From: Cokeromyces recurvatus
Taxonomy: Eukaryota; Mucoromycota; Mucoromycetes; Mucorales; Mucoraceae
DNA: 64,000 bases
NCBI RefSeq assembly: GCF_025118155.1
Contig: NW_026251420.1
Coordinates: forward strand, 62,001 to 126,000
Direction of reading: 5' to 3'
The translations under genes and the position numbers were made by a program. Every line of letters begins with the position of its first letter. The first letter of the stretch is position 1. The notes under the pieces are model-generated. The model did no database searches and had not been told where the DNA came from. It was given only the letters and a program-made list of their open reading frames with translations. This document shows, one piece after another, positions 1 through 11,911 of this stretch.

Positions 1-834
<834 letters not shown>

Positions 835-860
835 ATATATATATTTTTTTAAAAGAAAAT

Positions 861-1778
861 AAAGTTTGTCTAAGAGGCAATGAAATTAAATATTCAAGTA
901 AGTAATTGTAAAATAATACGTACAAGTGTTTAGAATATTACTTCAGAGGCTTTTCATCCCAGTTAATAATCCCTTTAATGAGTTTTAATGCAGAGTAAAA
1001 AAAAAACATTTCACATAACTTTAAATTGACACATTTAGTAATTCTAAAATAGTTTCAAGATGAGAGATTATTCATTGAATCAAACTTTACATGGGGAATC
1101 CAACATTATAGATTTTTATGTGAACAAAGGAATGAGGTTCAATGATAAAGAGAAGACTACTGAAGCTATCTTTAAAAAGACAGTTGAATAAATTCTGAGC
1201 AAAGATAGTGAAGATACAGTAGTTTTGAAGGAGTCTTGTAATGAAATATGCACTGGTGAATATATGGTGTATGCAATATTAAAATCAATAATATTATTTC
1301 ATATAAATAAATAATATTGCATACACCATATATTCACCAGTGCATATTTCATTACAAGACTCCTTCAAAACTACTGTATCTTCACTATCTTTGCTCAGAA
1401 TTTATTCAACTGTCTTTTTAAAGATAGCTTCAGTAGTCTTCTCTTTATCATTGAACCTCATTCCTTTGTTCACATAAAAATCTATAATGTTGGATTCCCC
1501 ATGTAAAGTTTGATTCAATGAATAATCTCTCATCTTGAAACTATTTTAGAATTACTAAATGTGTCAATTTAAAGTTATGTGAAATGTTTTTTTTTTACTC
1601 TGCATTAAAACTCATTAAAGGGATTATTAACTGGGATGAAAAGCCTCTGAAGTAATATTCTAAACACTTGTACGTATTATTTTACAATTACTTACTTGAA
1701 TATTTATATATCTGATAATACAGAATTATGTGCCGTGCCCAAAATAAGATTAATTTCATTGCTTCTTAGATAATCTTT
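861..1778. repeat. Large inverted repeat (palindrome), 395-bp arms, 30-bp loop
   Basis: Bases 887-1281 are the reverse complement of 1312-1706; by eye I found no mismatch, including equal 10-base A and T runs, and the loop is about 30 bp (1282-1311). Beyond the perfect part, 861-888 pairs imperfectly (about 3 differences in 28) with 1751-1778 after a 44-bp unpaired segment on the right side only. Each arm contains one short open frame (43 codons from the ATG near 1060, mirrored on the minus strand) that I do not recognise. It could be a foldback-type element, a recent inverted duplication, or an amplification/assembly chimera. A transcript across it would form a long double-stranded hairpin. 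Confidence 0.9.
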
Positions 1779-2203
1779 ATTTATTTATTTTTTTTGACAA
1801 AAATGGAACAATTGGCGCTTTTTAGAAGTCCCAAATCACACCATTAAAACAATACATAAACTCGTCAGGAACATGGTTGTTAGACACTTTGAAACTATCA
1901 AAGATGGAAATGCGCAAATAAAGGATTGATATAGGTAAAATTGACTAACTCTTATGTGCAAAGGCAAAAGAAACCATCATACGCAAATTTATTATTGTGA
2001 AAAAACAAAAAACCAGTATTACTATATTTTGATCCAAGTAATATTACCAATAAAATACAACATTTAGGTTTCTCCGAAACACCGGCTCTTTGTTGAAAGC
2101 CTTCCAACTGACTTTTAAAATTTTTTTGACATTACTGATAATATATAAAAGAGGCTTCAAATTCGAGAAGTTTTTTTTTTATTCGGGAAATAAAATAATT
2201 AAG
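1779..2203. other. Gene-free spacer upstream of the GNAT gene
   Basis: AT-rich sequence with a T-tract just before the GNAT start. I see no coding signal or RNA gene. Confidence 0.5.
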
Positions 2204-2837
2204 ATGGTCCAGCCTAGCTTTTGTATTCGTAAAGTGACCCTTGAAGATATTCGATATAAAGAAGAAGCTACTAAAGTAGTAAATGCCGCTTACCGATCCG
2301 AAGGTAAATATACACACATGTATATACATATACATATATTTATAAATCCGTCTCTCTCCTTTTTTTTTGTATGTATAATAATAATAATATTCCCCTATCA
2401 AATCTTGTATAGGTGGATGGACATCTGAAAAAGAACATGTGGAAGGTGAACGAATAACTGTAAATGAAATGGAAGAATTCATTCGAACAAATGGTAACCC
2501 ATATACATTATTATTTGCATTTGACGAAGGCAAAGTTGTTGGTACAGTACAGATCAAACCTCTCAATCAAGATGAGGCTGCGATTAGTCTTTTTTCTGTA
2601 TCACCTACTTGTCAATCCCATGGTTTCGGAGGTCGTTTGATTCGTGCTGCACTTTCAGAGATGAAGACGTTAGGATTCAAGAACTGTGTCCTACATGTTT
2701 TCAACAATAGAACTGAGCTTTTGGCTTGGTATAAGAAAATAGGTTTTAAAGAAACAGGCGAACAAGTTTCTTTCAGTGTACCTGATAAACTAAAGAGCAA
2801 AGATCTTCATTTTGTCGTTTTAAAGATGGCCACTTGA
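2204..2837 (+). CDS. GNAT-family N-acetyltransferase
   Basis: Predicted acetyl-CoA-dependent N-acetyltransferase; the substrate cannot be told from sequence. Two exons, 2204-2303 and 2413-2837 (intron GTAAAT...TATAG), give about 174 residues, usual for a single GNAT domain. The acetyl-CoA loop (motif A) is seen as SPTCQSHGFGGRLI, matching the Q/R-x-x-G-x-G/A signature, followed by the C-terminal strand-helix WYKKIGFKETGEQ (motif B, with the usual Y-x-x-x-G-F). The start was chosen because the protein begins MVQPSFCIRKVTLED, a normal GNAT beta-1 strand; upstream in-frame residues are low-complexity. It converges on SEC18 to the right. It could be an amino-acid or small-molecule acetyltransferase rather than a protein N-terminal one. 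Confidence 0.85.
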
Positions 2838-3396
2838 AGGACTACTCCAAAAAATATATATATGTATAGAATGATAGCTTTTATTTTTTTTTGTAAAATG
2901 TAAATAGAATACAATAATACGTTAGAACTAGAATTATAATAAATTAAGGTCCATCATAGATGAATGCTGTTTAAGAATTTATACACTGAGCTTTATAAAT
3001 TATTTGTATTTAGCTATATCAAAGAGAAGATTATATTTTCTTCCTGCTGTCTCTTCATTATACATAGATAACTCCTTTGAAGGAATATATACATAATATA
3101 TATTATTATTTCTTAAGGGGAAACTTTATTGTAAATCAGATAGTAATTACAGTATGCTAATCGTTTAATTTATACATAATAGTGGGTCTGTAATCTCTAC
3201 AATTGATCATGGTATTAGATGCTCTCTAATAATAATAATAAAGCCCAAGAAGATTCACTAATATGTCATCATTCATATTTTGATATTCTCTAATCTATTT
3301 AAAAAGATATAACAAAAAAAGACCTTTCCTCAACTAGTGTAATTTAAAGAAATAGTGCATATAAGGAAACGGATATTTATTACAGTTAAAATATGT
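2838..3396. other. Convergent 3' spacer between the GNAT gene and SEC18
   Basis: Both flanking genes end here. Only AT-rich sequence is present, with no open frame and no RNA gene seen. Confidence 0.5.
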
Positions 3397-6006
3397 TTAT
3401 AAATATAAAATGGTATTAACAAATTTATCAACTTTATCTTTATCCTGTCTTGCCATTTCAATAATCATCAATAACTTTTTAATACCAAGCGTCAATTTCT
3501 GATCCATATTAGCTTCCTTCAAACGTGAAAGAGCTTCTTCTCTTTCTGAATCATTAAATAATTCAAGTTGTTGCAAGATAATATCCATACTCTCAAGCGA
3601 TGTGATTGTAGGCACATAGATTTCGGCAGAAAATTCAGAGGTCATACCCATCTGTTCCAGAATATCGTGTTGTGATGTAGTGGCCAAAATCAAGAGACGA
3701 CGATCCTTTGGTGGTTTCTTTTTAAGGAGAACTAGAAGAGCTTGTAAGACTGCATTTGAAAATCGAGGTCCAATAGGTACATAATCTACAAAATAGAAAT
3801 TAAGTAAATTTTGTCTTTTTTATATTTATATATATATATATATACCTAAAAGACGTTCAATAGCATCAATAACAATTACACTAATAGGTGATTTATAAGA
3901 GTCATTAAAGATCTTATTAATTTCGTTCACCTTTTGAGATTCAGTCATACCAACCATTGTTTCAGGAGAAATTAGTTTGATAAATGGAAAGTCGCTTCGC
4001 ATAGCAATAGTAGCAGCTAAAGCTGTCTTGCCTGCGCTCGTTGGGCCATTCAATAAGACACTAACTAAAGGTGTACGAGATGATTGACGTACTTGATCTA
4101 CATAAAGACGACCATCATCCAAGATTTGCTCAATACGGGGACTGAATGGAATGATATGATTTTGAACACATTGTTGTAGTTCAACTTCAGAGACACCAAA
4201 GGCAGGTTGAACTTCCTTGAGAGCATTCAAAAAATCATCCATACAAATCTTCATTTCAGCCATATCAGTCGAAACACCTTCTAGGGAACCAACCTTGATA
4301 TGTCGACTGAATGCATAAGAAGTGGCAGCTTTAACAACACCTGAAATTTCTGCACCGCTATAATTCTTGGTTAAGTCGGCTAGTTCTTCAAGACTGACAT
4401 CAGAATCCAAGGCATCATTCGACCTCATTTTACTAGTATGAATTTTAAGAATTTGAAGTCTACCTTTTTCATCAGGCAAACCAATTTCCATATGGACTTC
4501 AAGACGACCAGGACGTAAAATGGCTTCATCAATCATATCCTTTCTGTTAGTCATACCAATAATAAGGATATTATTCAATTGCTCAACACCATCCATCTAT
4601 TTCCCCCCAAAAAAAAAATGGTGAGTAACAAACCACGATATATCATCTATTATTTACCTTGGCTAATAATTGATTTACTACTGAATCACCTACACCCGTG
4701 TCACCACTACGCGTACCACGAGACTTACAGATCGCATCTAACTCATCAAAGATAATGATATGCAAACTTGAATCCTCTCCCTTTTTACGATACTCGTCCT
4801 CAGCATCAGCAAATAACTTTCGAACATTTTCTTCAGACTGACCAACAAACTTGGAAAGAATTTCAGGACCACTCACAATTTTAGGTTCCTTGGCATTTAA
4901 CATTTTACCAATTTGACGTGCCATTAAAGTTTTACCTGTACCTGGAGGACCATAAAGTAAGATACCTTTCACATGCTGAACACCTAATTTTTCTACTAAA
5001 GCAGGAGGGAAAATACGGGAAGCAAAAGCACGACGAAAGATGGCATTAAATTCATCGTCTAAACCACCAATGCCAAGATCTTCAAATTTAAAATCTGGTT
5101 TTATCAATGCTTTTGTTCTCATCCTATATATGAATTATTTTAATTACCTTTTCTATTTTATTTATTTGTAAACTTACGCCTTATTTTTTGATGGTTTCAG
5201 ATTTAGGAACGAACCTTCTGCCTTTGTAAGCTCAATATTGGTTTCACGCATTAAAATACCACGAAAGGCGTCTGGTTGACTTTCTTGACGAGCATTCACT
5301 TCACCCTTCTTTAATACATTCAAATCGACTACAGCCAAATCTTGAATGGTTACTTTAAACTTGACACCGCAATATTCAAATACTAGAGATTGTCCCTTTG
5401 AAAATATTTGATAATAAAAGGTCTATCAAGAGAGAGAGAGATAGGGAAAGTGGTGGAAAAAAAAAAAGAAAGAGGATTAACAATAGTAATGCTTTTTATA
5501 AATATCATCATCTTACTTCTGAAAATGCTTTTGCGAGATCATCTTCTTTAAATTCATCCGGGAGTCTATTACTTTTTGAAAAAAAGTCAATCTCCATCTT
5601 TAAAATACCAAGATAGATATCCATGCCTTCAGAATGAACGTCAAATGGTTCTACAATTACTTTTTGGCCTATTGAAAAAGATGCCCAGCGACGTTGTATG
5701 CTATTAAAGCCAATCTGGCCTTTTGGAATTGACCTATCAAATCTAAATAAAGATGATAATTTAGTTACATATTTCTTTCCATCTCTCTCTCTCTCTTAAC
5801 CCATTTGTTTTTTGTACCTACTTGACAGAAAAAGCATGTTCACGGTCTACAATAATGTAATGAATTTTGGGATCCATGAAACCAGGAGTAATGTAGGCAC
5901 AATTTGTTAAAGCAGCAGCATCAGTAGGACATTGAGTTACTTCAAGTAGTCTAGGGTCTTCTTTTTCGCCATAACGACGTTGGTCATCATAACGTAAATA
6001 GTCCAT
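3397..6006 (-). CDS. SEC18: Sec18/NSF, AAA+ ATPase that disassembles SNARE complexes
   Basis: Recycles SNARE complexes with alpha-SNAP (Sec17) after membrane fusion in the secretory and endocytic pathways. Six exons on the minus strand: 6006-5822, 5742-5517, 5422-5178, 5123-4658, 4596-3846, 3785-3397, giving about 753 residues (animal NSF is 744). Order: N domain (PQRKW-like stretch seen as [12 protein letters not shown]), D1 with Walker A GPPGTGKT, Walker [10 protein letters not shown] and second region of homology [16 protein letters not shown], then D2 with Walker [10 protein letters not shown] and the following [16 protein letters not shown]. For exon 3 two acceptors are in frame; the more upstream one (GATAG after the pyrimidine tract) aligns with NSF without a gap and was chosen. 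It shares a 200-bp divergent promoter with MSH5. Confidence 0.95.
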
Positions 6007-6206
6007 TTTTTTTATTTTTCGGTTAAAAAAAATAAAATAAAATAAAATAAAAAGCTGAAAGAAAAAAGGATAAACAAAATAAAAACCTAATTTAATTTGG
6101 AACTCCGAACATAGTTAACATGAATAAAATTCATGCTTGTTGATTACTGTCCCTTTTATTTTATTTTATTTTATTTTATTTTATTTTATTTTTTTTTTTA
6201 AAAAGA
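6007..6206. promoter_or_regulatory. Divergent SEC18/MSH5 promoter with TTTTA repeats
   Basis: The 200 bp between two oppositely directed start codons hold AAAAT repeats on the SEC18 side (about 6030-6052) and a TTTTA array on the MSH5 side (about 6147-6192) ending in a T-tract. Poly(dA:dT) arrays of this kind typically keep promoters free of nucleosomes; this role is inferred. Confidence 0.45.
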
Positions 6207-9000
6207 ATGGAAGTTTGTATGTGTCTACATTGGAAGTCTAATAGACTAGGATGTTCATATTTTTCAAGTACAAGTTTAGAGCTTTATTTAATGGAAGATG
6301 TGAATGAAACAGAGCAATTAGAATACACAACTATGCGTTAAAATGATTCACTAAAATAAATAAATAAATAATAAAACTGACAACTATTATATATAGTGAT
6401 AGCCCAAATATTACCTACATTCATTATTATATCAGACGCTATAGAGCAATACAATAGACTATTTGAAGTATTAAAAGTTGAATATGGTATATGCCTACAT
6501 GTCTTTGTGTATCGTTTATTTTATTTTATTTTATTTTTATGTCTGTAATAAGGTACTTCAATTGAAATTAAAAAAGTACCTGCAAAGGACTTTATGTATG
6601 AAAAAGGACATTCTATATTGTTAAATTGGTATATTCAACATATGAATAAAGGAGATGATGAAGAACATATCTACTTAAGAGATCCAGATGAAGGCAATAA
6701 GACACATGCTTATTTGCATCTGGAAGGTATCCTTTATTTAGATGAAAGTCGAATTAGTGTAAATTAGATTAAATCTTATCTATTTAATCTGGTTATATTT
6801 TAACTAACTAATAAAGCCTGGTGCTCTTACTTAGGTTGGATGTGCTGGTGTATTATTGAAACATTTACAAGAAATTGAACGAGAAGAAAGAATAAATGAT
6901 GAATCATGTTCTTTACATGAACCTACTGTATTGAAAACATTTTCAAAGTAAGTTAAAAAGAGTCTCTATAATTGAAGCATGTTTAATAATACTAATAATA
7001 CTAGTAAAAAATGTATGCATATCAATTCAGATACGATAAAGTAAGACATCATATGCATATATATGAATACTATATGCTTACTTGTATATATACACAGATC
7101 ATTATGTATCTTTGATTTAGAAACTCACCCTAACATGCATCAAAAAAGGGAAAAAGAAAGACTGTCATTATTTGGTATGTAGAATAGAGAATAACTACTA
7201 TTACTACATGTCATTAAAACAAAAAGAAACTTGTATACATATATGAAGGTCTTTTGGATAAAACCAAGAGTGTATTAGGTAAACAATTATTGAAAGAATG
7301 GCTTTCTCGTCCTACACAAGAAATTCAAGTAATTGCTGATCGACATGCTACTATTCACGTATTCTCTAAGCCTGAATTAAGAGATAAAATCATTGAGATC
7401 TCATCATTTCTAAAGCATATTAAAAACATAAATCGACTCTTATCAAAACTAAGAGAGTCCAAAGCAACACCTAATGATTGGCAATCCATTTTAAAAGTAG
7501 CTATCTAAATATATATATATATATATATGTATATTTAATGGAATATATAGCTATCTAATCTATCTATTTCGTAGTTTGCTTATTACACTATATGTATCTT
7601 TGGTATCTTGAATCAATTGACTTGTTATGATCTACCTATAATTCAAAAAGCAAAAGAAGCCATATCAATGATGGAAGTGATGAAAGAATTAGGATCCTCT
7701 ATTGATTGTATTGTAAAGTATAGCATTATAATACGTATATATTTGTTTAAAGTATTCATAGACATGTACACTAAAAAAAAAAAAAAAAGATTGATTTTGA
7801 AGCAAGTAAAGAAGAGGCTCGTATTATTGTAAAAGCAGGAATAGATCATGTAATATAGGACACATATAAAATATGAATATATAGTATTTTAATCATTATA
7901 TAGGAACTTGATTTATTACGAGAGAAATATAATAAATTAGACGATTACTTAGTTAGATATAAACATTATATACATCGTTTGTATTTTGACTTATTTGATA
8001 TAAATTATAATATATAGCTTCAAGTATCTCAAGAAGTGAGTGCTTCTTTACCAGTCCGTCTCGGTTCTGCACTTAATGTCGTTTACTTTCCTCAATTAGG
8101 CTACTTGATTACCTTACCACAGTCTCATCTTCAACGTCAATCCGAAAAGAGAGATAGTGACAGTAATAGTAGTGACTATTATCAGCAATACTTGGTTGGA
8201 TTTGAACTACAAGTAAGTTATTTTTATAAATGGAATGCGTATATAACATTTCGAATATATCTAGTTTACAACATTAGATAATTTGTATTATAAAAATGAT
8301 AAAACAAAAGGTACAGCAAACAAAAAAAAAAGTAATTAGAATTAACAGCTTTACAGTCTATTGACTTGACTTTTATATATAGAATTGGATAAAACGATTG
8401 GAGACATCCATGCATTAACAACAGATAAAGAAATTGAAATTATTCAGGAATTATCAGAACATGTTTTAAAACATAAGACTCAATTTACAAAAATTGTTCA
8501 TATCTTGTCTGAAATCGATTGGTAAAATAAAAAGGAAGGACCTTATAGACTCCTTTTTTTTTAATTCTCTTGTCCTTTTACTTTACTTTAGTTTGATATC
8601 ATTTACAATGGTTGCGTTAAAATTTAATTATGTTCAACCAGTCATTACAGAAGATGACTCATTAGTTATTACACAGGGAAGGTAACTAACTAAAAATGAT
8701 GTTATTATATTTGATTTAACAATAAATACATCCTGTAGACATCCTTTACAGGAATTATGTGTGGATATATTTATTGCAAATGACACTCAGTTAAAAGGAG
8801 GACAAGGATTTTTATCCAAGAGATCAAACCAAGATAATAAGATGACGATGAATAGTATTCAAGTTGTGACAGGAGCTAATTTCTCTGGGAAAAGTGTCTA
8901 TTTAAAACAAATTGCACTAATAGTCTATATGGCTCATATTGGAAGGTACATGATATCTATTTATAACATGATAAAAGATTTCATATACTCATTCTACTTG

Positions 9001-9043
<43 letters not shown>

Positions 9044-9962
9044 AAGTTTTGTTCCTGCAGAGAGTGCAAGAATTGGAATTGTAGATAAATTATTTACAAG
9101 AATACAAACATCAGAGACTGTTTCTAAAGTATTTTATTTTAATATGTTTATACAAATATATAAAATATCAATTAAACGATATATGATTTAGCCTCAAAGT
9201 GCATTTGGCTTTGATTTACAACAATTAAATCGTGCCTTGATCCATTCAACAAAACATAGTCTAGTCATTATAGATGAGTTTGGAAAGGTCATTTCTATTT
9301 CACTTTAATAATTGCATATACACATTTAACACAACTAGATTATATACATATTTAGGGAACTGAGAGTATAGATGGGGCAGCCTTATTTTGCTCTGTCTTG
9401 GGCTATTTTTTAGCACAAAATGAGAATTGTCCAAAAATCGTTGCTAGTACTCATTTTCATGGTATATCATCATATATATTTGATTTAGAGTAAAACACAT
9501 GTGCTGATAATAGAATAATAGATTTAATTAGTCAAGACTTTTTATCGGCTGGAGATGGTATTACGATATCAGAAACAGAAATTATTAGTCATAATAAAGA
9601 ATATGGAGATGAAGTCGCATTCTTGTATCGTATTATACCTCGTCTACAAGAACATAAAGAATCTTCTTATGGTATATGGTGTGCCAGTATAGCTGGTTTG
9701 CCTAATCATATACTTGAAAGAGGTAACGGCACTATTATTATTATTTTTTTTTTTTCGTCTTTTATATGAATGAATTCCATTTATAGCTTCAGACCTTTGC
9801 ATAAAGTATAATAACGGAGAAAGGATTAATCGGATAGAAATTGAACAAGATAAACAAGTCTATAAACAGCTTGAAATCATTCAAAAGCAATTTCTTGAAG
9901 CAGATGTAAATGAAATCAATCCATATGAGTTGATAGCATCCATTCGATCCTTAATAGAATAA
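6207..9962 (+). CDS. MSH5: MSH5, meiosis-specific MutS homologue
   Basis: MSH5 pairs with MSH4 as a clamp that stabilises meiotic recombination intermediates and promotes interfering crossovers; it does not repair mismatches. I trace 20 exons: 6207-6336, 6397-6486, 6553-6758, 6835-6947, 7005-7040, 7098-7174, 7249-7496, 7575-7712, 7790-7849, 7904-7951, 8018-8212, 8265-8310, 8383-8521, 8592-8681, 8739-8945, 9047-9128, 9192-9287, 9356-9461, 9522-9722, 9787-9962. Phases join throughout to about 827 residues (human 834). Core signs: KHIKNINRLLSKL with DWQSILK (as in MSH5 rather than MSH4), RHPLQELC, Walker A TGANFSGKSVYLKQ, SAFGFDLQQLNRAL, Walker B LVIIDEFGKGT and the STH switch ASTHFH. Two introns use GTT donors (GTTAAA, GTTAGA) and the exon at 7005 is only 36 bp. 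Confidence 0.93.
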
Positions 9963-10303
9963 TTTTTAGTCTACAAAAAAAAAAAAAAAAAAAAAAAAAG
10001 ATTATAAAGTTACATTTTTATTAGCTCTTTATAAGCATGTGAATGGATAGTAAAAAAAAAAAAAGAAAAAAAAAGAAAAATAGATCAAAGCATAGTTATT
10101 AACCTACTAAGGAGCATGTTTACATTTGTTTTTATAACTAAAATAAATTGCAAACAGTAATTTGTTCTATTATGTCTAATAAACGTCACGTGCACTTTTT
10201 TTTTCTTTTTCAGCATAAATTGAAACAATTTAACTGTTGCATTAATTTTCTCCACTTTTTTTCCCTTTGCTTTCTTTCAAAAAAAAAAAAAAAAAGAGAG
10301 AGA
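9963..10303 (+). promoter_or_regulatory. Upstream region of casein kinase gene with a CACGTG box
   Basis: Contains an A-tract (about 9972-9999), a CACGTG palindrome at 10187-10192 and pyrimidine-rich sequence before the start codon. CACGTG is the E-box bound by fungal bHLH factors such as Cbf1/Pho4 types; binding here is only inferred. Confidence 0.35.
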
Positions 10304-10595
10304 ATGTCAAAGCAAGACTTTTTAAATAATCCTTCACTTTACAAATCCATTTGTTCTCGTTATGAGATCGGAGAAAAGATAGGTGAAGGTAGCTACGGTA
10401 AAATATATAAAGGTAAAGCAATAATAATCAAATAAAACAATGCCATTAATTTAACACATTCTTCTATTCTGTTAACAGGTTGTAATTTATACAATAAACA
10501 ACAGATTGCCTTGAAGTTTGAATCCAAAGATTGTTATACACCACAGTTAAAACAGGAATATTTTACATATCGATCATTAAAGGGCTCACGTAAAT

Positions 10596-10627
<32 letters not shown>

Positions 10628-11834
10628 AATATACATACAAGTTACTTATCATCAAACATGCATCCTTTTTATTTTATACATCTGTTTAGCGGGTGTGTCT
10701 AATGTTCATTATTTTGGGCATGAAAAATACCATCATGTATTGGTCATGGACTTGTTTGGACCCAGTTTGGAAGATATGTTTAATATCTGTAATAAAAAGT
10801 TTTCTGTAAAAACTGTCACCATGCTAGCCATCGAAATGGTATTATATATATATATATATATATGCATATACTAATTAACAATAGCTAACTTCATATTCTA
10901 TCAGCTTACTGTGATTGAAGGAATTCATAAAAGAAATTTTATTCATAGAGATATAAAACCAGATAATTTTTTAATCAATACTACTACTACTACTACTACA
11001 GATTCATCTCATAAAAATATCACCATTATTGATTTCGGTATGGCTAAACAATATCGTGATTCAAATACACATGAACATATACCTTATCGTGAAAGAAAGC
11101 GAATATCAGGTACAGCAAGATATATGAGTATTCATATGCACCTGGGTAATGGTAAATAATTATAATACATACATACATACATAGTATGTCATGATATATC
11201 ATTTGCACTTTATAGAACAGTCAAGAAGGGATGATTTAGAATCTTTAGGTTATGTTTTGATTTACTTTCTAAAAGGTCAACTTCCATGGCAAGGAATACA
11301 TGCTCAAAGTATTGAAGAAAAGTATAACAAGATATGTAAGATGAAACAATCTTCAAGTCCTCAAGTGTTATGTGCAGGTTTACCAGGTATAATCCCCATC
11401 TCCCTCCCACTTCCCCTTTTTGTTGTTATTATTAATTGTTGATCATACTATCTATCTATATAGAGGAATTTGTGAAATATATGCAATATGTTCGTGCCAT
11501 AGGATTCTCAGATGAGCCAAATTATTCATGGTTAATAGAATTATTTAAAAAATTAATGGGAAAATTAAGTGAAGAAAAGGATAAGCCCTTGTATGATTGG
11601 ATGTTATTATGTGATGGATGGGAGACTCTTCTTGCTAATGAAAGACTGGAAAAAAAGAAACCTTTATTACTTTTGCCTCCTCCTCCTCCAATAAGTATTC
11701 AAAAAGAAGATATAGATCAGGTGGAAGATATCACACAAAATAACGTGATCATTGAAGATGATAATGCCATTCATAATAAGAAATGGAATAAGATGAAGAA
11801 CTTTCTTCATTATCATCTTTTCAAAGCAGAATGA
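10304..11834 (+). CDS. Casein kinase 1 family protein kinase
   Basis: Serine/threonine kinase of the CK1 group, which acts on acidic or primed substrates in membrane traffic, division and DNA repair. Six exons: 10304-10412, 10479-10589, 10690-10838, 10905-11151, 11216-11386, 11464-11834, about 385 residues. The glycine loop is [11 protein letters not shown], the catalytic loop [10 protein letters not shown], the metal-binding site is DFG ([11 protein letters not shown]), and the CK1-specific segments GTARYMSI plus [19 protein letters not shown] replace the usual APE motif. The exon 4 donor was set after HLGN so that the length matches the family (HLGxEQSRRDD). A short threonine run interrupts the catalytic loop exon. 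The C-terminus lacks an obvious CAAX/CC palmitoylation signal, so it resembles soluble CK1-delta/Hhp types more than Yck types, but this is uncertain. Confidence 0.92.
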
Positions 11835-11911
11835 ATGGAGGAAGGAATAACTAGTGTGCATATCATATATATATATATATATATATTACATAATAAAATA
11901 AGAATGTATTA

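Noticed and set aside
2132..2566. 144-codon minus-strand frame
   Set aside because: Overlaps both exons and the intron of the GNAT gene on the other strand; no homology.
5377..5396. Alternative acceptor (CAAAG) for SEC18 exon 3
   Set aside because: It would delete nine residues that align with NSF without a gap; the GATAG acceptor next to the pyrimidine tract fits better.
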